From positions 186,001-250,000 of the forward strand of contig JAMCSN010000226.1 of NCBI GenBank assembly GCA_023381535.1: DNA of 64,000 bases, given 5' to 3'. This document shows positions 25,795-36,588 of this stretch, piece after piece. This DNA comes from Bacteroidota bacterium. GTDB taxonomy: Bacteria > Bacteroidota > Ignavibacteria > Ignavibacteriales > Melioribacteraceae. The translations under genes and the position numbers were made by a program. The notes beneath the pieces are model-generated. The model saw nothing but the letters and a program-made list of their open reading frames with translations, did no database searches and was not told the origin of the DNA. Every line of letters begins with the position of its first letter. The stretch's first letter is position 1.

Positions 25795-28593
25795 TCACTT
25801 AAAGACAATCATCTTCTTCGTTTGAGAAAAATTTCCGGAAATCATTTGATAAAAATAAACACCGGATGCGAGATGTTTACTTTTGCTTATAAATTGCACT
25901 CTATGAAACCCGGCATCCTGAACTTCGTTTACCAAAGTTGAAATTTCTCTTCCCAAAACGTCATACAGTTTTAGCGAAACTTGACCGCTCTGCGGTAGAT
26001 AATAATTTATACTCGTAGTTGAGTTGAACGGATTCGGATAATTTTGATAGAGCGTTATGCCGGTCGGCGTTTCGTCCGGTATCCAACCCAATAATGCAGA
26101 ATATTGTTGCCTGCTTTGACGAATGGCTTGTTTCAATTCATCAATGGTCGATCCTGCCGCAACGGCAAATCCAACATTAATTGATTGCTTCGCAGGAATA
26201 TTAAATGGTCCGCCCGAAACAACGAGCGAGATGTCTCCAACGCCGGCAGAGTTATTTTTTATTCCGTTTGAAAGCGCAAACCATTTTTCTGCACTGGAAA
26301 AGCCGTTAGCGTCTCCAATAATTACATCACCTGCCGTTGCTGTGTTATCAATTGCGTAATAACCGTAACTTGTGGCAGAGATCAATGCCGCGCCGACAAT
26401 TGTTCCGGTTAATTGTTTGCTCTTTTCGTAGGCAACCGCAAAATTATCGGTTGGATCGAAATAGGTTGTGTCGCCCGCATAATCGTTTGCTGGAATATCC
26501 CAATCGATAAAATAACCCGCGTATAAACCGCTAATATTATTTTGCGTTGAATTATATAATTCTGAATTTAGAATTATGAAATTATCATTCGGTGCTTGTG
26601 CATAACTAAAAGTAAAATATTTTGTAATAATTCCTAATGCGTTTGATTCGGCGCGTGCGTCTGAAAACTCCGTATAACCTTGTTGACTGGTCGCGGAAGT
26701 ATTTATTTTCATTGGAACTCTTGTGTCAAAATCCTCATTCTGCGCGTCAGAAACGCGTGCGTTGTTCATAACTTTCGTGGGCCCCGTTCCGTACATGAAC
26801 GCGCCTTCAAACATTAAATTGTCGCCGCCTTGAAATTTAAATCCATCGCCTTCCAGATTTTGAGGATAGTCATTAAATCCCAATGTTCCCTTACTTGTTA
26901 CCGACATTGTAATGTTGCCGATGTTGTGCGTTCCATACGTCGGATTAATCCGCGTATGTATCCACTGAAAATCGGAATAACCGTTTGCCGAATATGTTAA
27001 AAGAAAATTCACATCGTGATTGAACGGCGCGTTTTGCTGAATTGTAAATTTAAATTCTTTGGATTGATTCAAAACCATTGCAAGCGTCGCCATCGATCCG
27101 GTGTTAAAGATCGAATTTGTAATCACTACCGAATTATCATCCGTCTGCAGTATTACCGTAGCATTTGTAACGGGACTTAGAAAATTTGTAAAATCAATTT
27201 GTACCGAAACATCTTCGCCCGATTCAAGCAAACCGTTTTTATTTCCTTGATCGATAAACTTTACATCCTCTGCGCGGATTGAAGTTACGTTGGTTCTTGT
27301 TACTGCGTTGTACGCATTTATTCTGCCGTTGCCCAATAGAAGTTTTAAACTGTCGGCGTTAACAGCGTCAATGTTATCGGCAGTTACTCTAATTTGCTCT
27401 TCAACTTGAAGTGGTGTGTAATTCGGAAATTTTGCGAACACAAGTCCGGCAAGACCGGAAACTATCGGCGCAGACATTGAAGATCCGCTGATTGAATTGT
27501 AAAGCTGATTTGAATTTGGCTGACGCTGCCATGTTGAGAAGATTGATGTTCCGGGCGCAAACACTTTCACCGTCCTTCCGTAATTGCCGTCGGGAAAAAT
27601 CAGATCGCTGCTTGAACTCAACCATCCCACCGATAAAACACCGTTGTAGCTTGCCGGATAAAACGGAGTTGGACTACCGTCGTTTCCGTTCGATGCAACA
27701 ACCAATGCGCCGTTCGCTACAGCGAAATCAATTATCGATTGTTCGTATAAAGAATAACTGTAGCCGCCCCAGCTGCAGTTTATAACTTTTGCACCGTGAT
27801 CGACCGCGTATTTTATTCCCTCAAAACCATAATAGATGTACGGGTACCCGGCTCCGTCACGTTTATCGTCTCGCGTAACTTTTACAGGAAGAATTGAACA
27901 GCCGTAACCGATTGACGCGACACCGATTTTATTATCGGAAACCGCGTCGGCAATCCCCGCAACGTGAGTTCCGTGATAACGATTCGATGCAGAATAATCT
28001 TCTGTCGGATCGTTATCCGGCGTTCCGTTCAGTCCGCCGAAATCATAACCAATTAAATTTCCATTTTGGTCTTTTAAAATGTTCGCTTTAAGATCGGGAT
28101 GATTCCAGTCAACGCCAGTGTCAATAATTCCAATTATAACTTTTGAATCGCCCTTCGTAACGTTCCATGCGGAATCCGCAAAAACTCTTTTTAAATATTG
28201 CTGTTGTTTCAAAACATAAAGTGAGTCGTTCGGCGAATAAGTTAATCTATAAACGTATTTCGGTTCTGCCCACTCAATGTTGGACTGCTTAGAGATTTTT
28301 TTTGCGAGTTCGGCGGGATCTTCTTTCGAATCAATTTGAACCAGATACGTTCTGTTCAGCAGCGCTTCGCCTTTTTTCAATGTTCCGTTTTGCGGATACA
28401 TTTGAACCGCTTCTCTGACGGAATACTTTGCAAGCGATCTTTTCAGCGTCTGCGCGTTGTTAACTGCCGTTTCTTTCAGCTTAACAACAACCGTATTTGA
28501 AAGGTAGTAGATGTTTCCTTTTTGAATTACATCCTGTGCTCTGAGAAAAGAAAGGGAGAGCAGAAGAACGGCAAAAAATATTTTTTTATTCAA
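25795..28593 (-). CDS. Secreted subtilisin-like protease (S8) with T9SS sorting domain
   Basis: A 932-aa secreted serine protease. It has a signal peptide (about 1-19), an inhibitor/prodomain-like region (about 20-110) and an S8 catalytic domain with the Asp (IGIIDTGVDWNHPD), His (YHGTHVAGIAD) and Ser (SGSSMSAPIVSG) blocks between about 150 and 400. A long beta-rich region of unknown role follows, and the C-terminal ~90 residues are a type IX sorting domain (YQNYPNPFN, GREISTLV, ASGVYFYQM). It is presumably surface-attached or released for protein degradation, and fits with the M1 peptidases encoded upstream. Confidence 0.93.
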   Translation of the reverse strand: MNKKIFFAVLLLSLSFLRAQDVIQKGNIYYLSNTVVVKLKETAVNNAQTLKRSLAKYSVREAVQMYPQNGTLKKGEALLNRTYLVQIDSKEDPAELAKKISKQSNIEWAEPKYVYRLTYSPNDSLYVLKQQQYLKRVFADSAWNVTKGDSKVIIGIIDTGVDWNHPDLKANILKDQNGNLIGYDFGGLNGTPDNDPTEDYSASNRYHGTHVAGIADAVSDNKIGVASIGYGCSILPVKVTRDDKRDGAGYPYIYYGFEGIKYAVDHGAKVINCSWGGYSYSLYEQSIIDFAVANGALVVASNGNDGSPTPFYPASYNGVLSVGWLSSSSDLIFPDGNYGRTVKVFAPGTSIFSTWQRQPNSNQLYNSISGSSMSAPIVSGLAGLVFAKFPNYTPLQVEEQIRVTADNIDAVNADSLKLLLGNGRINAYNAVTRTNVTSIRAEDVKFIDQGNKNGLLESGEDVSVQIDFTNFLSPVTNATVILQTDDNSVVITNSIFNTGSMATLAMVLNQSKEFKFTIQQNAPFNHDVNFLLTYSANGYSDFQWIHTRINPTYGTHNIGNITMSVTSKGTLGFNDYPQNLEGDGFKFQGGDNLMFEGAFMYGTGPTKVMNNARVSDAQNEDFDTRVPMKINTSATSQQGYTEFSDARAESNALGIITKYFTFSYAQAPNDNFIILNSELYNSTQNNISGLYAGYFIDWDIPANDYAGDTTYFDPTDNFAVAYEKSKQLTGTIVGAALISATSYGYYAIDNTATAGDVIIGDANGFSSAEKWFALSNGIKNNSAGVGDISLVVSGGPFNIPAKQSINVGFAVAAGSTIDELKQAIRQSRQQYSALLGWIPDETPTGITLYQNYPNPFNSTTSINYYLPQSGQVSLKLYDVLGREISTLVNEVQDAGFHRVQFISKSKHLASGVYFYQMISGNFSQTKKMIVFK

Positions 28594-28660
28594 GGTTCGT
28601 TAAAGTTTTCTGATAAGTTAAAAGCAAGTTTATGAATATGGAGGGTTATACTCAACCCCT

Positions 28661-28694
28661 ATATTCCCCCTCCGTAAAAGAAGGGGGATAAAGG
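28661..28694. repeat. GC-rich hairpin upstream of the subtilase
   Basis: A C-rich arm (TTCCCCCT) and a G-rich arm (AAGGGGGA) face each other across a short loop (about 28664-28688), in the 112 bp between the M1 gene stop and the subtilase start. It may be the M1 transcript end or a dispersed repeat; no clear T-tract. Confidence 0.35.
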
Positions 28695-28705
28695 AGGTGG
28701 TCAAA

Positions 28706-30619
28706 TTATTTTTTCTTCATTTCAAAAACGTTGTTCTTGTCATCCGCATCCGGAACGGTCTTAGTATTCAGTTCAACTTTCATAATTACCTTTTTCGGTT
28801 TGAAGTCCACTTTTATTTCTTTCGCACCGGTTTTCCATACCGTGATGTTCTTCGAAACATTTTCCGTAGTGCTGTCCGCATACGTTACGATCAGATCAAC
28901 CGGCACCGGAACGTTACCAACCTTTTTTATCGTTACTACTGCTTTACCGGATTTTACTTTTACATTTTTAACAGCGAGATCGGGAAATCCTCGATCAAAA
29001 TACCACGGATTCCAAAACCAGCTTAAGTCCTGCTTGGCTACATTGTTAAATGTGAAAAAGAAATCCCACGGCAGCGGATGTTTTCCGTTCCATCGGTTCA
29101 TGTATTCATCTAAACATTTTTTGAACAGCTCGTCTCCCAATGCATTCTTCAGCATAAGATATGAAACCGACGCTTTAACATAAGAAGTGAAATTTAATAA
29201 TTGTCCTCCGCGCGCAATGATAGAGGGCGTAATTGTCGGCAGATCGTTTTCCACCCCCATTAATTTACCAACGCCGATAATATTTTGGGTGTAATCATCT
29301 GCATCCGCAATCAATTTATTTAATTGTGCCAATGTAAAAAACGTTGCCCAGCCTTCATCCATCCACGCATATTTGCGCTCGTTGATTCCCATGTAGAATG
29401 GAAAATATGTGTGAGCAATCTCATGCATTGTTACGCCCGCCTGCCTGGTTTTGGTAGGATAAATGCCGTCGTTGCACATCATCGGAATTTCCATTCCGCC
29501 GCCGTGCGATTGTTCTCCGTTGAACGACGTAATCTTTGGATATGGAAACGGAACACCCGGCAAATTTTTTGAAAGTGTTTCAACTGTTCCTTTCGCGTAA
29601 CCGGCAACACCTTCAAACGCTTTTTGACTTCGCGGGTAAACTGCATCGGTTAAAACTCTTCTTCCGTTTGCATCCACAACAGTGCTGGTACCGTCCCAAA
29701 TGTATCCGCTGCTTGTCGCGAATGAAACGTCCGGCACATGTTCTGCTTTCAATTTCCAAACAACTTTATCGCCGCCAAGGGTTGTGCCGTTTTTCAAATC
29801 GTCTTCGCCGACAATTCTAACAACTCCGTCCGACTCCCAAGCTTCTTTGTATCGTGAATAAATTTCCGGTTTAACTACGTCCTGTAAATTTTGATAAAGT
29901 CCCGTTCCCCATACCAAATAATTTTTTGGAACGGTGATTTCCAGATTGAAATTGTTAAAGTCGTTGTAAAATTCTACTGCGCCGCCGTAATCGTATCTAT
30001 CCCATCCGTCAACGTCATCATAAACAGCAACCTGCGGATACCAATACGCAACATAAAGCGTGGAGTCGTTGTATGCGCCCATTCGTATCCTCAATTCTTT
30101 CGGAATGATGACCGACCATTTAACTTCGATTTTCAAATTTGATTTTGGTGCTATCGGATGAGGAAGTTCCCGTATCACCAAATTCGTTGCAGTCCTAAAT
30201 ACGCTTCCCGGTTTATGCTCACTAAAGCCAACTCCATCAAGAATCAACGTATCAATTTTCACTCCGTCCGTTTCATCGGCGGGATTGATCGGAGAGTCGT
30301 GCACGTTTCCCTTTTTCATTATATCCTGATACAATCGCAAAACCAACTGCCTGAGTGTATCGGGACTTTCATTATAGAAAGTTATGAACGCATGTCCTTT
30401 TACTTCGTGTTCTTTCGGAAAAACTTCTGCTTGAATATTATAATCTGTATGATTGATCCAGTAGTTCAGTCCCGGTTTGCCGTCGTAAGAACGTGTTCCT
30501 TTTTCGTACGCCTTCAAAATGTCTCGTGGAATATAAAGTTTGGAGCTTTGCGCCGACGCCGTTTGTGCAAACATTAAAACGGCAACAACAACATTTATTA
30601 CAGAGAATATTTTTTTCAT
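28706..30619 (-). CDS. Secreted M1-family zinc metallopeptidase, copy A
   Basis: A 637-aa exported aminopeptidase-like enzyme with a signal peptide (about 1-23, ASAQ). The gluzincin signature HEIAHTYFPF is followed by the third zinc ligand in MDEGWATF, with the conserved GGGMEIP-type exopeptidase block ahead of it. The C-terminal beta domain carries repeated FDRGFPDLAVKNVKV-type sequence. It is a clear paralogue of the gene immediately upstream (30686-32581), 66 bp away, so the two arose by tandem duplication and are probably co-transcribed. It would trim extracellular or periplasmic peptides. Confidence 0.92.
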   Translation of the reverse strand: MKKIFSVINVVVAVLMFAQTASAQSSKLYIPRDILKAYEKGTRSYDGKPGLNYWINHTDYNIQAEVFPKEHEVKGHAFITFYNESPDTLRQLVLRLYQDIMKKGNVHDSPINPADETDGVKIDTLILDGVGFSEHKPGSVFRTATNLVIRELPHPIAPKSNLKIEVKWSVIIPKELRIRMGAYNDSTLYVAYWYPQVAVYDDVDGWDRYDYGGAVEFYNDFNNFNLEITVPKNYLVWGTGLYQNLQDVVKPEIYSRYKEAWESDGVVRIVGEDDLKNGTTLGGDKVVWKLKAEHVPDVSFATSSGYIWDGTSTVVDANGRRVLTDAVYPRSQKAFEGVAGYAKGTVETLSKNLPGVPFPYPKITSFNGEQSHGGGMEIPMMCNDGIYPTKTRQAGVTMHEIAHTYFPFYMGINERKYAWMDEGWATFFTLAQLNKLIADADDYTQNIIGVGKLMGVENDLPTITPSIIARGGQLLNFTSYVKASVSYLMLKNALGDELFKKCLDEYMNRWNGKHPLPWDFFFTFNNVAKQDLSWFWNPWYFDRGFPDLAVKNVKVKSGKAVVTIKKVGNVPVPVDLIVTYADSTTENVSKNITVWKTGAKEIKVDFKPKKVIMKVELNTKTVPDADDKNNVFEMKKK

Positions 30620-30685
30620 TTGTTCCTCAGTTTTGTTGTTACTTTAGATGTCTCTCGATCACTGATTGTTTCTTCATCTTTAGAT

Positions 30686-32581
30686 TTAAAATTCCGATGT
30701 GTTGTTTTTCAAATCAACATCCGGTATCTCCGTCGTTCCAAGTTCAATCTTCTTAACAGTCTTTTTCGGGTTTATGTTTTCTGAAAACACGGCATTTCCA
30801 TCTTTCCATACTTCTGCCGTTTTGTTAATGACTGTCTCATTCGTCCCGTCATCATAATAAAACTTTACGAGAACCGGCACAGGCATTCCGCCTTTGTTTG
30901 TTACATTGATGTTTATTTCACCGTTATTGTTTTTCTTCGCTGAGAGAGAAAGATCGGGATATTTTCTTTCGAAGAACCACGGTTTGAAATACCAATCAAG
31001 ATTTTGTCCCGAAGCATCATTGAATGAGAAAAAGAAATCGTACGGTTCGGGATGCTTTCCGTTCCATCTGCTCATGTATTCATGCAGGCATTTTATGAAG
31101 AGATCGTCGCCGAGGGTTTGACGCAAGAATTCGTATGCGGCTCCCGGTCTTCTGTACGACGCGGTTCTGTATCCGGCGCCTCTCAAATCATACGAGAGAA
31201 CCATCAAAGGAATATCGTCATCGTTACCGGCAAATTGGCTGTAGCTTCCCGCATTATCGGCTCGATCATCAAAGCCTCCTGCATTAGCCGCTTGAAAATC
31301 GAACGGAAGCATTGTTGCCCATCCCTCATCCATCCACGCATGTTTGCGCTCGTTGATTCCCATGAAGAACGGAAAGTATGTATGACAGATTTCGTGAGAA
31401 GTTAAATGAACCGTTCCCTTTAATTCGGGAACTGATGAATCGTTCACCATCATCGGGTATTCCATTCCGCCCTGACCATTGAAAACCGTCATGCTTGGAT
31501 ACGGAAAAGGCCAGCCGGGAATGTGAGTTGAAAAACTATCGATCACTTTGCGCGCAAGTTCTGCAACGCCGTAAAAATCTTTTGAGTTTTTGTTGTACGC
31601 TGCAGAGATAAAAGTTTTGCGCCCGGTTTGTTTATCCACAACAAGCATCGAAGCGTCCCACAAATAATGATCGCTGGTTGCGAAAGCAAAATCGGGAACA
31701 TGTTCGGCTTTGAATTTATATGTGAGTTTCTCTTTGTCTGCTGTAACCAATCCGGCTTGATAATCTTTCTCTTCGATGATGCGAACGACGTCATTTGATT
31801 CATGCGCCTTTTTGTACTGCTCTAAAGTTTTAGAAGAAAAAACTTCTTCCGGATTTTGTAGAACTCCAGTTGCCCAAAGAGTAAATTTTTTCGGCGTTGT
31901 AATCTCTACATCATAATTATTGAAGTCGTTGTACATCTCGGTTTGTCCGGTGTAGTTCTGCGTGTCCCATCCGTCTATATCGTCATAAACTGCAACTTGC
32001 GGATAAAAGTAGGAAACAAAAAATGATGTGCTGTCGTAGGTACCCATGCGGATGTTGGAGATTTTAGAAATGATAAAACTCCAGCTGGTTTCAATTTCGG
32101 CTTTCGATTTCGACGCAAGCGGTTTATCCAGTTTAATAAAAAGATTCGTGCCGGCTCGCGATAAACCTTCTTGTTTTCCATCGATCTTCAATTGTTTCCC
32201 GTTCACCACAAGATTATGCAATTCAACTCCATCATGGAGGTCCGATGGGTCAACTTCAAAATCTCGCATGTTTCCTTTTCGCAAAATGTCTTGATAAAGA
32301 CGAATAACTATTTGTTTAAGCGTATCGGGACTGTTGTTGTAGTAAACAATTTTTTCTTCGCCGCTAATTTTTCTTGTCGGCGGGTCTATTTCAATTTTTA
32401 TTGTGTAGCCGGATTTATTCTGCCAGTAGTTCTGTCCCGGCTTGCCGTCCAATGTGCGAGTTCCTTTCTCAATTGCTTTTTGAATATTGAGCGGAATGGG
32501 TAATGAAGAGTTTTGTGAGTACGTATAGTTGCTGAACAAAACAACTGCTGCGAGACAAAGTAAAGCGGTAACCTTTTTCAT
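30686..32581 (-). CDS. Secreted M1-family zinc metallopeptidase, copy B
   Basis: About 631 aa from the ATG at 32581; an in-frame ATG at 32620 lacks a signal-peptide-compatible start. The signal peptide is KKVTALLCLAAVVLFS-like. Zinc site: HEICHTYFPF with MDEGWATM as third ligand; GQGGMEYPMM ahead. It shares the whole layout with the downstream copy (start SLPIPLNIQKAIEKGTRT, end TTEIPDVDLKNNTSEF). GGGAAAA precedes the ATG. It is likely to act outside the cytoplasm on peptides; the division of labour with copy A is unknown. Confidence 0.92.
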   Translation of the reverse strand: MKKVTALLCLAAVVLFSNYTYSQNSSLPIPLNIQKAIEKGTRTLDGKPGQNYWQNKSGYTIKIEIDPPTRKISGEEKIVYYNNSPDTLKQIVIRLYQDILRKGNMRDFEVDPSDLHDGVELHNLVVNGKQLKIDGKQEGLSRAGTNLFIKLDKPLASKSKAEIETSWSFIISKISNIRMGTYDSTSFFVSYFYPQVAVYDDIDGWDTQNYTGQTEMYNDFNNYDVEITTPKKFTLWATGVLQNPEEVFSSKTLEQYKKAHESNDVVRIIEEKDYQAGLVTADKEKLTYKFKAEHVPDFAFATSDHYLWDASMLVVDKQTGRKTFISAAYNKNSKDFYGVAELARKVIDSFSTHIPGWPFPYPSMTVFNGQGGMEYPMMVNDSSVPELKGTVHLTSHEICHTYFPFFMGINERKHAWMDEGWATMLPFDFQAANAGGFDDRADNAGSYSQFAGNDDDIPLMVLSYDLRGAGYRTASYRRPGAAYEFLRQTLGDDLFIKCLHEYMSRWNGKHPEPYDFFFSFNDASGQNLDWYFKPWFFERKYPDLSLSAKKNNNGEININVTNKGGMPVPVLVKFYYDDGTNETVINKTAEVWKDGNAVFSENINPKKTVKKIELGTTEIPDVDLKNNTSEF

Positions 32582-32691
32582 TTTTTTCCCTAACTTCTTG
32601 TTAGACTGAAATTGCGGCAAAAATAGGTTGATGGTAGATTTAATACAAATGAATTTATTTTAATGGTGTGGAATTTGTTTTGTGCTGATTA

Positions 32692-32725
32692 CAAAAAAAG
32701 GGGGGAAGGTCCGGGACATTTCCCC
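32692..32725 (-). terminator. Rho-independent terminator of the PLP lyase gene
   Basis: Read on the minus strand, GGGGAA and GTCC pair with GGAC and TTCCCC, and the hairpin is followed by CCTTTTTTT. It lies 14 bp after the stop codon of the lyase gene. Confidence 0.75.
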
Positions 32726-32738
32726 ACAAAACCAATTA

Positions 32739-33923
32739 TTAAATTTTAGCGAGCGCTTGTTCTAGATCGGCAATAATATCTTTTACGTTTTCGATTCCAA
32801 CCGAAAGACGGATTAATCCTTCTGTGATTCCCGCTGCTTTGCGGGCTTCTTCGCCCATCGTTAGATGTGTCATGCTTGCCGGGTGCTGAATTAAAGTTTC
32901 AACTCCGCCCAGACTTACAGCCAACTGGCAAAACCTAACAGAGTTCATCAATATTTCACCGGCTTTGTATCCACCGTTGAGTTCGAACGAAATCATTCCG
33001 CCGTGACCTTTGTGCTGCTTCAATCCTATTTCATATTGAGGATGGCTTTTCAATCCGGGGAAACGCACCCATTTTACTTTAGGATGTTTCTCAAGATATT
33101 CGGCGATAGGTAAAGTATTTGTGCAGTGGCGTTCCATTCTTATCGAAAGAGTTTTTAAGCCGCGGTGAACAAGAAATGAATTGAACGGATCTATAACGCC
33201 GCCGTGCTGGTTCAAAACTTTTCGCATCTTCAAATACATTTCTTCGTCTTTAACAACCACAACACCGCCGACAACATCTGCATGGCCATTTAAAAATTTC
33301 GTCATGCTGTGCAGAACAACATCAACGCCGAAAGTGAACGGCTGCTGAAGCGCGGGACTCATAAACGTGTTATCAACAACAACGAGCGCTCCTTGCTTAT
33401 GCGCAATTTTTGATACCACTTCCAAATCCGTTATAGACATCGTGGGATTACCCGGCGTTTCAACGTAAACAACTTTTGTGTTCGGCTTCATAACCTTTTC
33501 AACTTCTTCGGCAAATTCCGAATCAACAAATGTCGCTTCAACTCCATACTTCGAAAGAATTGTATTTATAAAAGTATTTGTCGGACCGTAAACAGATTTC
33601 GAGCAAACAATATGATCGCCGGATTTAAGAAGAGCCATCAGCGTTGTGCTCACGGCGGACATTCCGCTTGCGCATCCAAGCGCTTTGTGCCCGCCTTCAA
33701 GTTCTGCCATAGCGTTTTCAAGCGCTTCAATGGTTGGATTTTTCATTCGGGTGTAAATGTATCCGCCAACTTCGCCTTTGAAAAGCGCGGCTCCGTGTGC
33801 AGAGTCCTTAAATCTGAATGTTGATGTTTGATAAATCGGCGGGACAACTGGACCGAATTCATAATCACCGATACCTGCATGAACGCATTTAGAATCGAAA
33901 TGTAAATTTTTGCTGTGTGACAT
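32739..33923 (-). CDS. Cys/Met-metabolism PLP-dependent lyase (gamma-lyase type)
   Basis: A ~394-aa fold-type I pyridoxal-phosphate enzyme of the cystathionine/methionine gamma-lyase family. Seen: the N-terminal TKCVHAG-like block (SKCVHAGIGD), YTRMKNPTIEALE, ASGMSAVSTT, VVYVETPGNPT and the PLP-lysine block HSMTKFLNGHADVVGG. It could split methionine or cystathionine or make them; the reaction cannot be settled from sequence alone. I start it at the ATG at 33923, which has AAGGAAA upstream. The longer frame to 33947 would take its first codons from an adjacent repeat. Confidence 0.9.
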   Translation of the reverse strand: MSHSKNLHFDSKCVHAGIGDYEFGPVVPPIYQTSTFRFKDSAHGAALFKGEVGGYIYTRMKNPTIEALENAMAELEGGHKALGCASGMSAVSTTLMALLKSGDHIVCSKSVYGPTNTFINTILSKYGVEATFVDSEFAEEVEKVMKPNTKVVYVETPGNPTMSITDLEVVSKIAHKQGALVVVDNTFMSPALQQPFTFGVDVVLHSMTKFLNGHADVVGGVVVVKDEEMYLKMRKVLNQHGGVIDPFNSFLVHRGLKTLSIRMERHCTNTLPIAEYLEKHPKVKWVRFPGLKSHPQYEIGLKQHKGHGGMISFELNGGYKAGEILMNSVRFCQLAVSLGGVETLIQHPASMTHLTMGEEARKAAGITEGLIRLSVGIENVKDIIADLEQALAKI

Positions 33924-33942
33924 TTTGAGTTTCCTTGTAAAT

Positions 33943-34030
33943 GTCATTCTGAATCGAAACGAAGTTGAGATGAGGAATCTCTAAACCATGTAAGCGCCGG
34001 ATTCTTCGTCGCTTTACTCCTCAGAATGAC
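33943..34030. repeat. Imperfect inverted-repeat element
   Basis: Left arm GTCATTCTGAATCGAAACGA (from 33943) and right arm ending CTCCTCAGAATGAC (34030) are inverted repeats across an ~88-bp element in the gyrA-lyase spacer. Elements with GTCATTCTGA termini are widespread dispersed repeats in bacteria. It may serve as the gyrA transcript end. Confidence 0.6.
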
Positions 34031-34039
34031 AAATTGAAA

Positions 34040-36493
34040 TTATTCTTCGTTGTTGCCATTTCCGTTTTCTTCTTCCGGAATTACGCGTGCGATGTCCGCA
34101 ATGTCGTCGTTTTCATTCAAACGAATTAATCTAACGCCTTGCGTGTTTCTTCCCATCACACGAAGCTCGCTTACGGATTGGCGAATTACCATTCCCTGTG
34201 TTGTGATAATTACAAGCTCGTCGCCGTCGTTCACTTCTTTCATCGCTATCAATTTTCCGTTTCTATCCGACGTCTTAACGGTGATAACACCTTTCCCGCC
34301 GCGACGAGACAATCTGTACTCTTCTATCTCGGATCGTTTGCCGAATCCTTTTTCCGTTACGACCATCAACGTTGTTGCGTTGCGTACGACAATCATTCCG
34401 ATCACAACATCGCCCTTGCCTAACCTTATTCCACGGACACCGCCCGCGGTTCTTCCCATATTGCGAACGTCTTTTTCGTTGAAGCGAATTGCCATTCCAT
34501 TTTTCGTTCCGATGATGATCTCATTCTTTCCTTCGCTCAACTTCGCTTCTATCAAGCGGTCGCCTGCAGCAAGACTAATTGCGTTTATTCCTCCGCGGCG
34601 AATATTTGAATACGCCGAGAGAACTGTTTTTTTAACGGTTCCTTTTTCTGTTGCCATCACAATAAATTTATCATCGGTAAATTCTTTTACGGTAACAAAC
34701 GCCGTGATGTTTTCTTCTTTATCTTTTTCAATAAGATTTAAAATCGATCTTCCTTTCGTAGCTCGTCCGCCTTCGGGAATTTCATGAACCTTAAGCCAAT
34801 AACATTTTCCGCGATCGGTGAAGAACATAATATAATGATGCGTTGACGCGATAAACATATGCTCGATGAAATCTTCTTCGCGGGTTCCGGCGCCGGTTAC
34901 GCCTTTGCCGCCTCTGCCCTGTCTTCTGTAACCGCTGACCGGGAAACGTTTGATGAACCCGGCATGAGAAATTGTAACGACAACATCTTCCTCGGCAATT
35001 ATATCCTCGAGCGAAAATTCTTTCAGCTCGCGTTCAATTGCAGTGCGGCGTTCGTCGGCATATTTTTCTTTGAGAGCAAGAAGTTCTTCTTTGATTATTG
35101 TCCATCGTTTCTTTTCGTTTGTAAGAATGCCTTTCAGTTTTTCGATGAACTTGATCGTCTCTTTGTATTCATCTTCTATTTTTTGTCTTTCAAGTCCGGT
35201 GAGGCGCTGCAAACGCATATCGAGAATTGCTTTCGCTTGAATTTCCGAAAGCTTGAACTTCTTCATCAAATTTGTTTTGGCGGTTTCTACATCTTTGGAT
35301 TTCTTGATTGTCTGAATCACCGCATCGATATTATCGAGCGCAATGATGTATCCTTCCAAAATGTGCGCGCGTCTTTCTGCTGCATCGAGATCGAACTTGG
35401 TGCGTTTGATCAGCACGTCCATTCTGTGATCGAGGAAATGCTGCATCATTTGCTGAAGTGTTAAAACTTTTGGAATGCCGTTAACAAGCGCAAGCATTAT
35501 AACGCCGAACGTAACTTGCATCGAAGTGTGTTTGAAAAGCTGATTCAACGTTAACGCCGGCTGTCCGTCGCGTTTCATTTCAATTACGATGCGCATTCCG
35601 TCGCGGTCTGATTCATCGCGGATGTTTGAGATGCCGTCAATTTTTCCGTCGCGAACGAGCTCAGCAATTTTTTCTATGAGCGCCGCTTTATTTACTTGAT
35701 ACGGAATTTCCGTAACAACAATATTCTCGCGTTCGTTTTTCAGAACTTCAATATTTGCTTTAGCGCGGATAACAATTCTTCCGCGACCGGTGAGGAACGC
35801 TTCTTTAACTCCTTCGTAACCGTAAATAATTCCGCCCGTTGGAAAATCCGGGGCTTTAACAATTTTTATCAGCTCTTCCGGTTTCAGTTTCGGATTTTCA
35901 ATAGTCGCTACAAGTCCGTCAACTATTTCGCCAAGATTGTGCGGAGGAATATTTGTCGCCATACCGACCGCAATACCGCTTGCGCCGTTTACCAATAAGT
36001 TTGGTAAGTATGATGGAAGAACCGTGGGCTCTTGCAATGATTCATCAAAGTTTGCTGCGAATGCAACTGTATTTTTATCGAGGTCGCGAAGCATTTCATC
36101 TGCAATTCTTGCAAGACGCGCTTCTGTGTAACGCATTGCCGCGGGCGAGTCGCCGTCAACGGAACCGAAGTTTCCTTGTCCATCAACTAACGGATAGCGC
36201 AGAGAAAAATCTTGAACCATGCGCACCATTGAATCGTAAACTGCGGAGTCGCCGTGCGGATGATATTTACCGAGCACTTCGCCCACGATACGTGCGGATT
36301 TTTTATATGGTTTATTGTGAGGAACTCCAAGTTCATGCATGCCGAATAAAACGCGGCGGTGAACGGGTTTGAGTCCGTCTCTTACATCGGGCAGCGCGCG
36401 CGCAACAATTACGCTCATCGCATAATCGATGTAGGACGATTTCATTTCTTCTTCGAGTGAGACGGGGACTACTTTTTCGAATATCGTTGTCAT
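34040..36493 (-). CDS. gyrA: DNA gyrase subunit A
   Basis: The 817-aa breakage-reunion subunit of gyrase. The active-site tyrosine is Y122 ([13 protein letters not shown]). The quinolone-resistance region reads [10 protein letters not shown] with Ser83 and Asp87 as in sensitive E. coli numbering. The C-terminal beta-pinwheel includes the GyrA box RQGRGGKG, which separates it from ParC. An acidic Asn/Glu tail ends the protein. It is encoded near the origin but separated from gyrB by a HEPN gene and mgtE. A nine-codon copy of its own start lies 96 bp upstream (36589-36615). Confidence 0.97.
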   Translation of the reverse strand: MTTIFEKVVPVSLEEEMKSSYIDYAMSVIVARALPDVRDGLKPVHRRVLFGMHELGVPHNKPYKKSARIVGEVLGKYHPHGDSAVYDSMVRMVQDFSLRYPLVDGQGNFGSVDGDSPAAMRYTEARLARIADEMLRDLDKNTVAFAANFDESLQEPTVLPSYLPNLLVNGASGIAVGMATNIPPHNLGEIVDGLVATIENPKLKPEELIKIVKAPDFPTGGIIYGYEGVKEAFLTGRGRIVIRAKANIEVLKNERENIVVTEIPYQVNKAALIEKIAELVRDGKIDGISNIRDESDRDGMRIVIEMKRDGQPALTLNQLFKHTSMQVTFGVIMLALVNGIPKVLTLQQMMQHFLDHRMDVLIKRTKFDLDAAERRAHILEGYIIALDNIDAVIQTIKKSKDVETAKTNLMKKFKLSEIQAKAILDMRLQRLTGLERQKIEDEYKETIKFIEKLKGILTNEKKRWTIIKEELLALKEKYADERRTAIERELKEFSLEDIIAEEDVVVTISHAGFIKRFPVSGYRRQGRGGKGVTGAGTREEDFIEHMFIASTHHYIMFFTDRGKCYWLKVHEIPEGGRATKGRSILNLIEKDKEENITAFVTVKEFTDDKFIVMATEKGTVKKTVLSAYSNIRRGGINAISLAAGDRLIEAKLSEGKNEIIIGTKNGMAIRFNEKDVRNMGRTAGGVRGIRLGKGDVVIGMIVVRNATTLMVVTEKGFGKRSEIEEYRLSRRGGKGVITVKTSDRNGKLIAMKEVNDGDELVIITTQGMVIRQSVSELRVMGRNTQGVRLIRLNENDDIADIARVIPEEENGNGNNEE

Positions 36494-36526
36494 GTATGCT
36501 GTGTTTTTTTGTTATAAAATTTATTT

Positions 36527-36586
36527 CTTGCTCGTGCTCATAATCTTGATCTTGCTCTTTCTTAAAAGCGAGTAAGATTATGATTA
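36527..36586. repeat. CTTGCTC-type palindromic repeat upstream of gyrA
   Basis: AATCTTGATCTTGCTC (36542-36557) faces GAGTAAGATTATGATT (36570-36585) as an imperfect inverted repeat. The left half, from 36527, matches the repeat at 10748-10776. It fills most of the DNA between intact gyrA and the gyrA start remnant and is probably the inserted element. Confidence 0.6.
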
Positions 36587-36588
36587 AG

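Noticed and set aside
34050..34787. 245-codon frame antisense to gyrA
   Set aside because: Shadow of gyrA with Ser/Pro/Ile-rich composition and no family match.
34040..36493. ParC (topoisomerase IV) instead of GyrA
   Set aside because: A GyrA box (RQGRGGKG) and the acidic tail fit GyrA, and a single gyrB is nearby.
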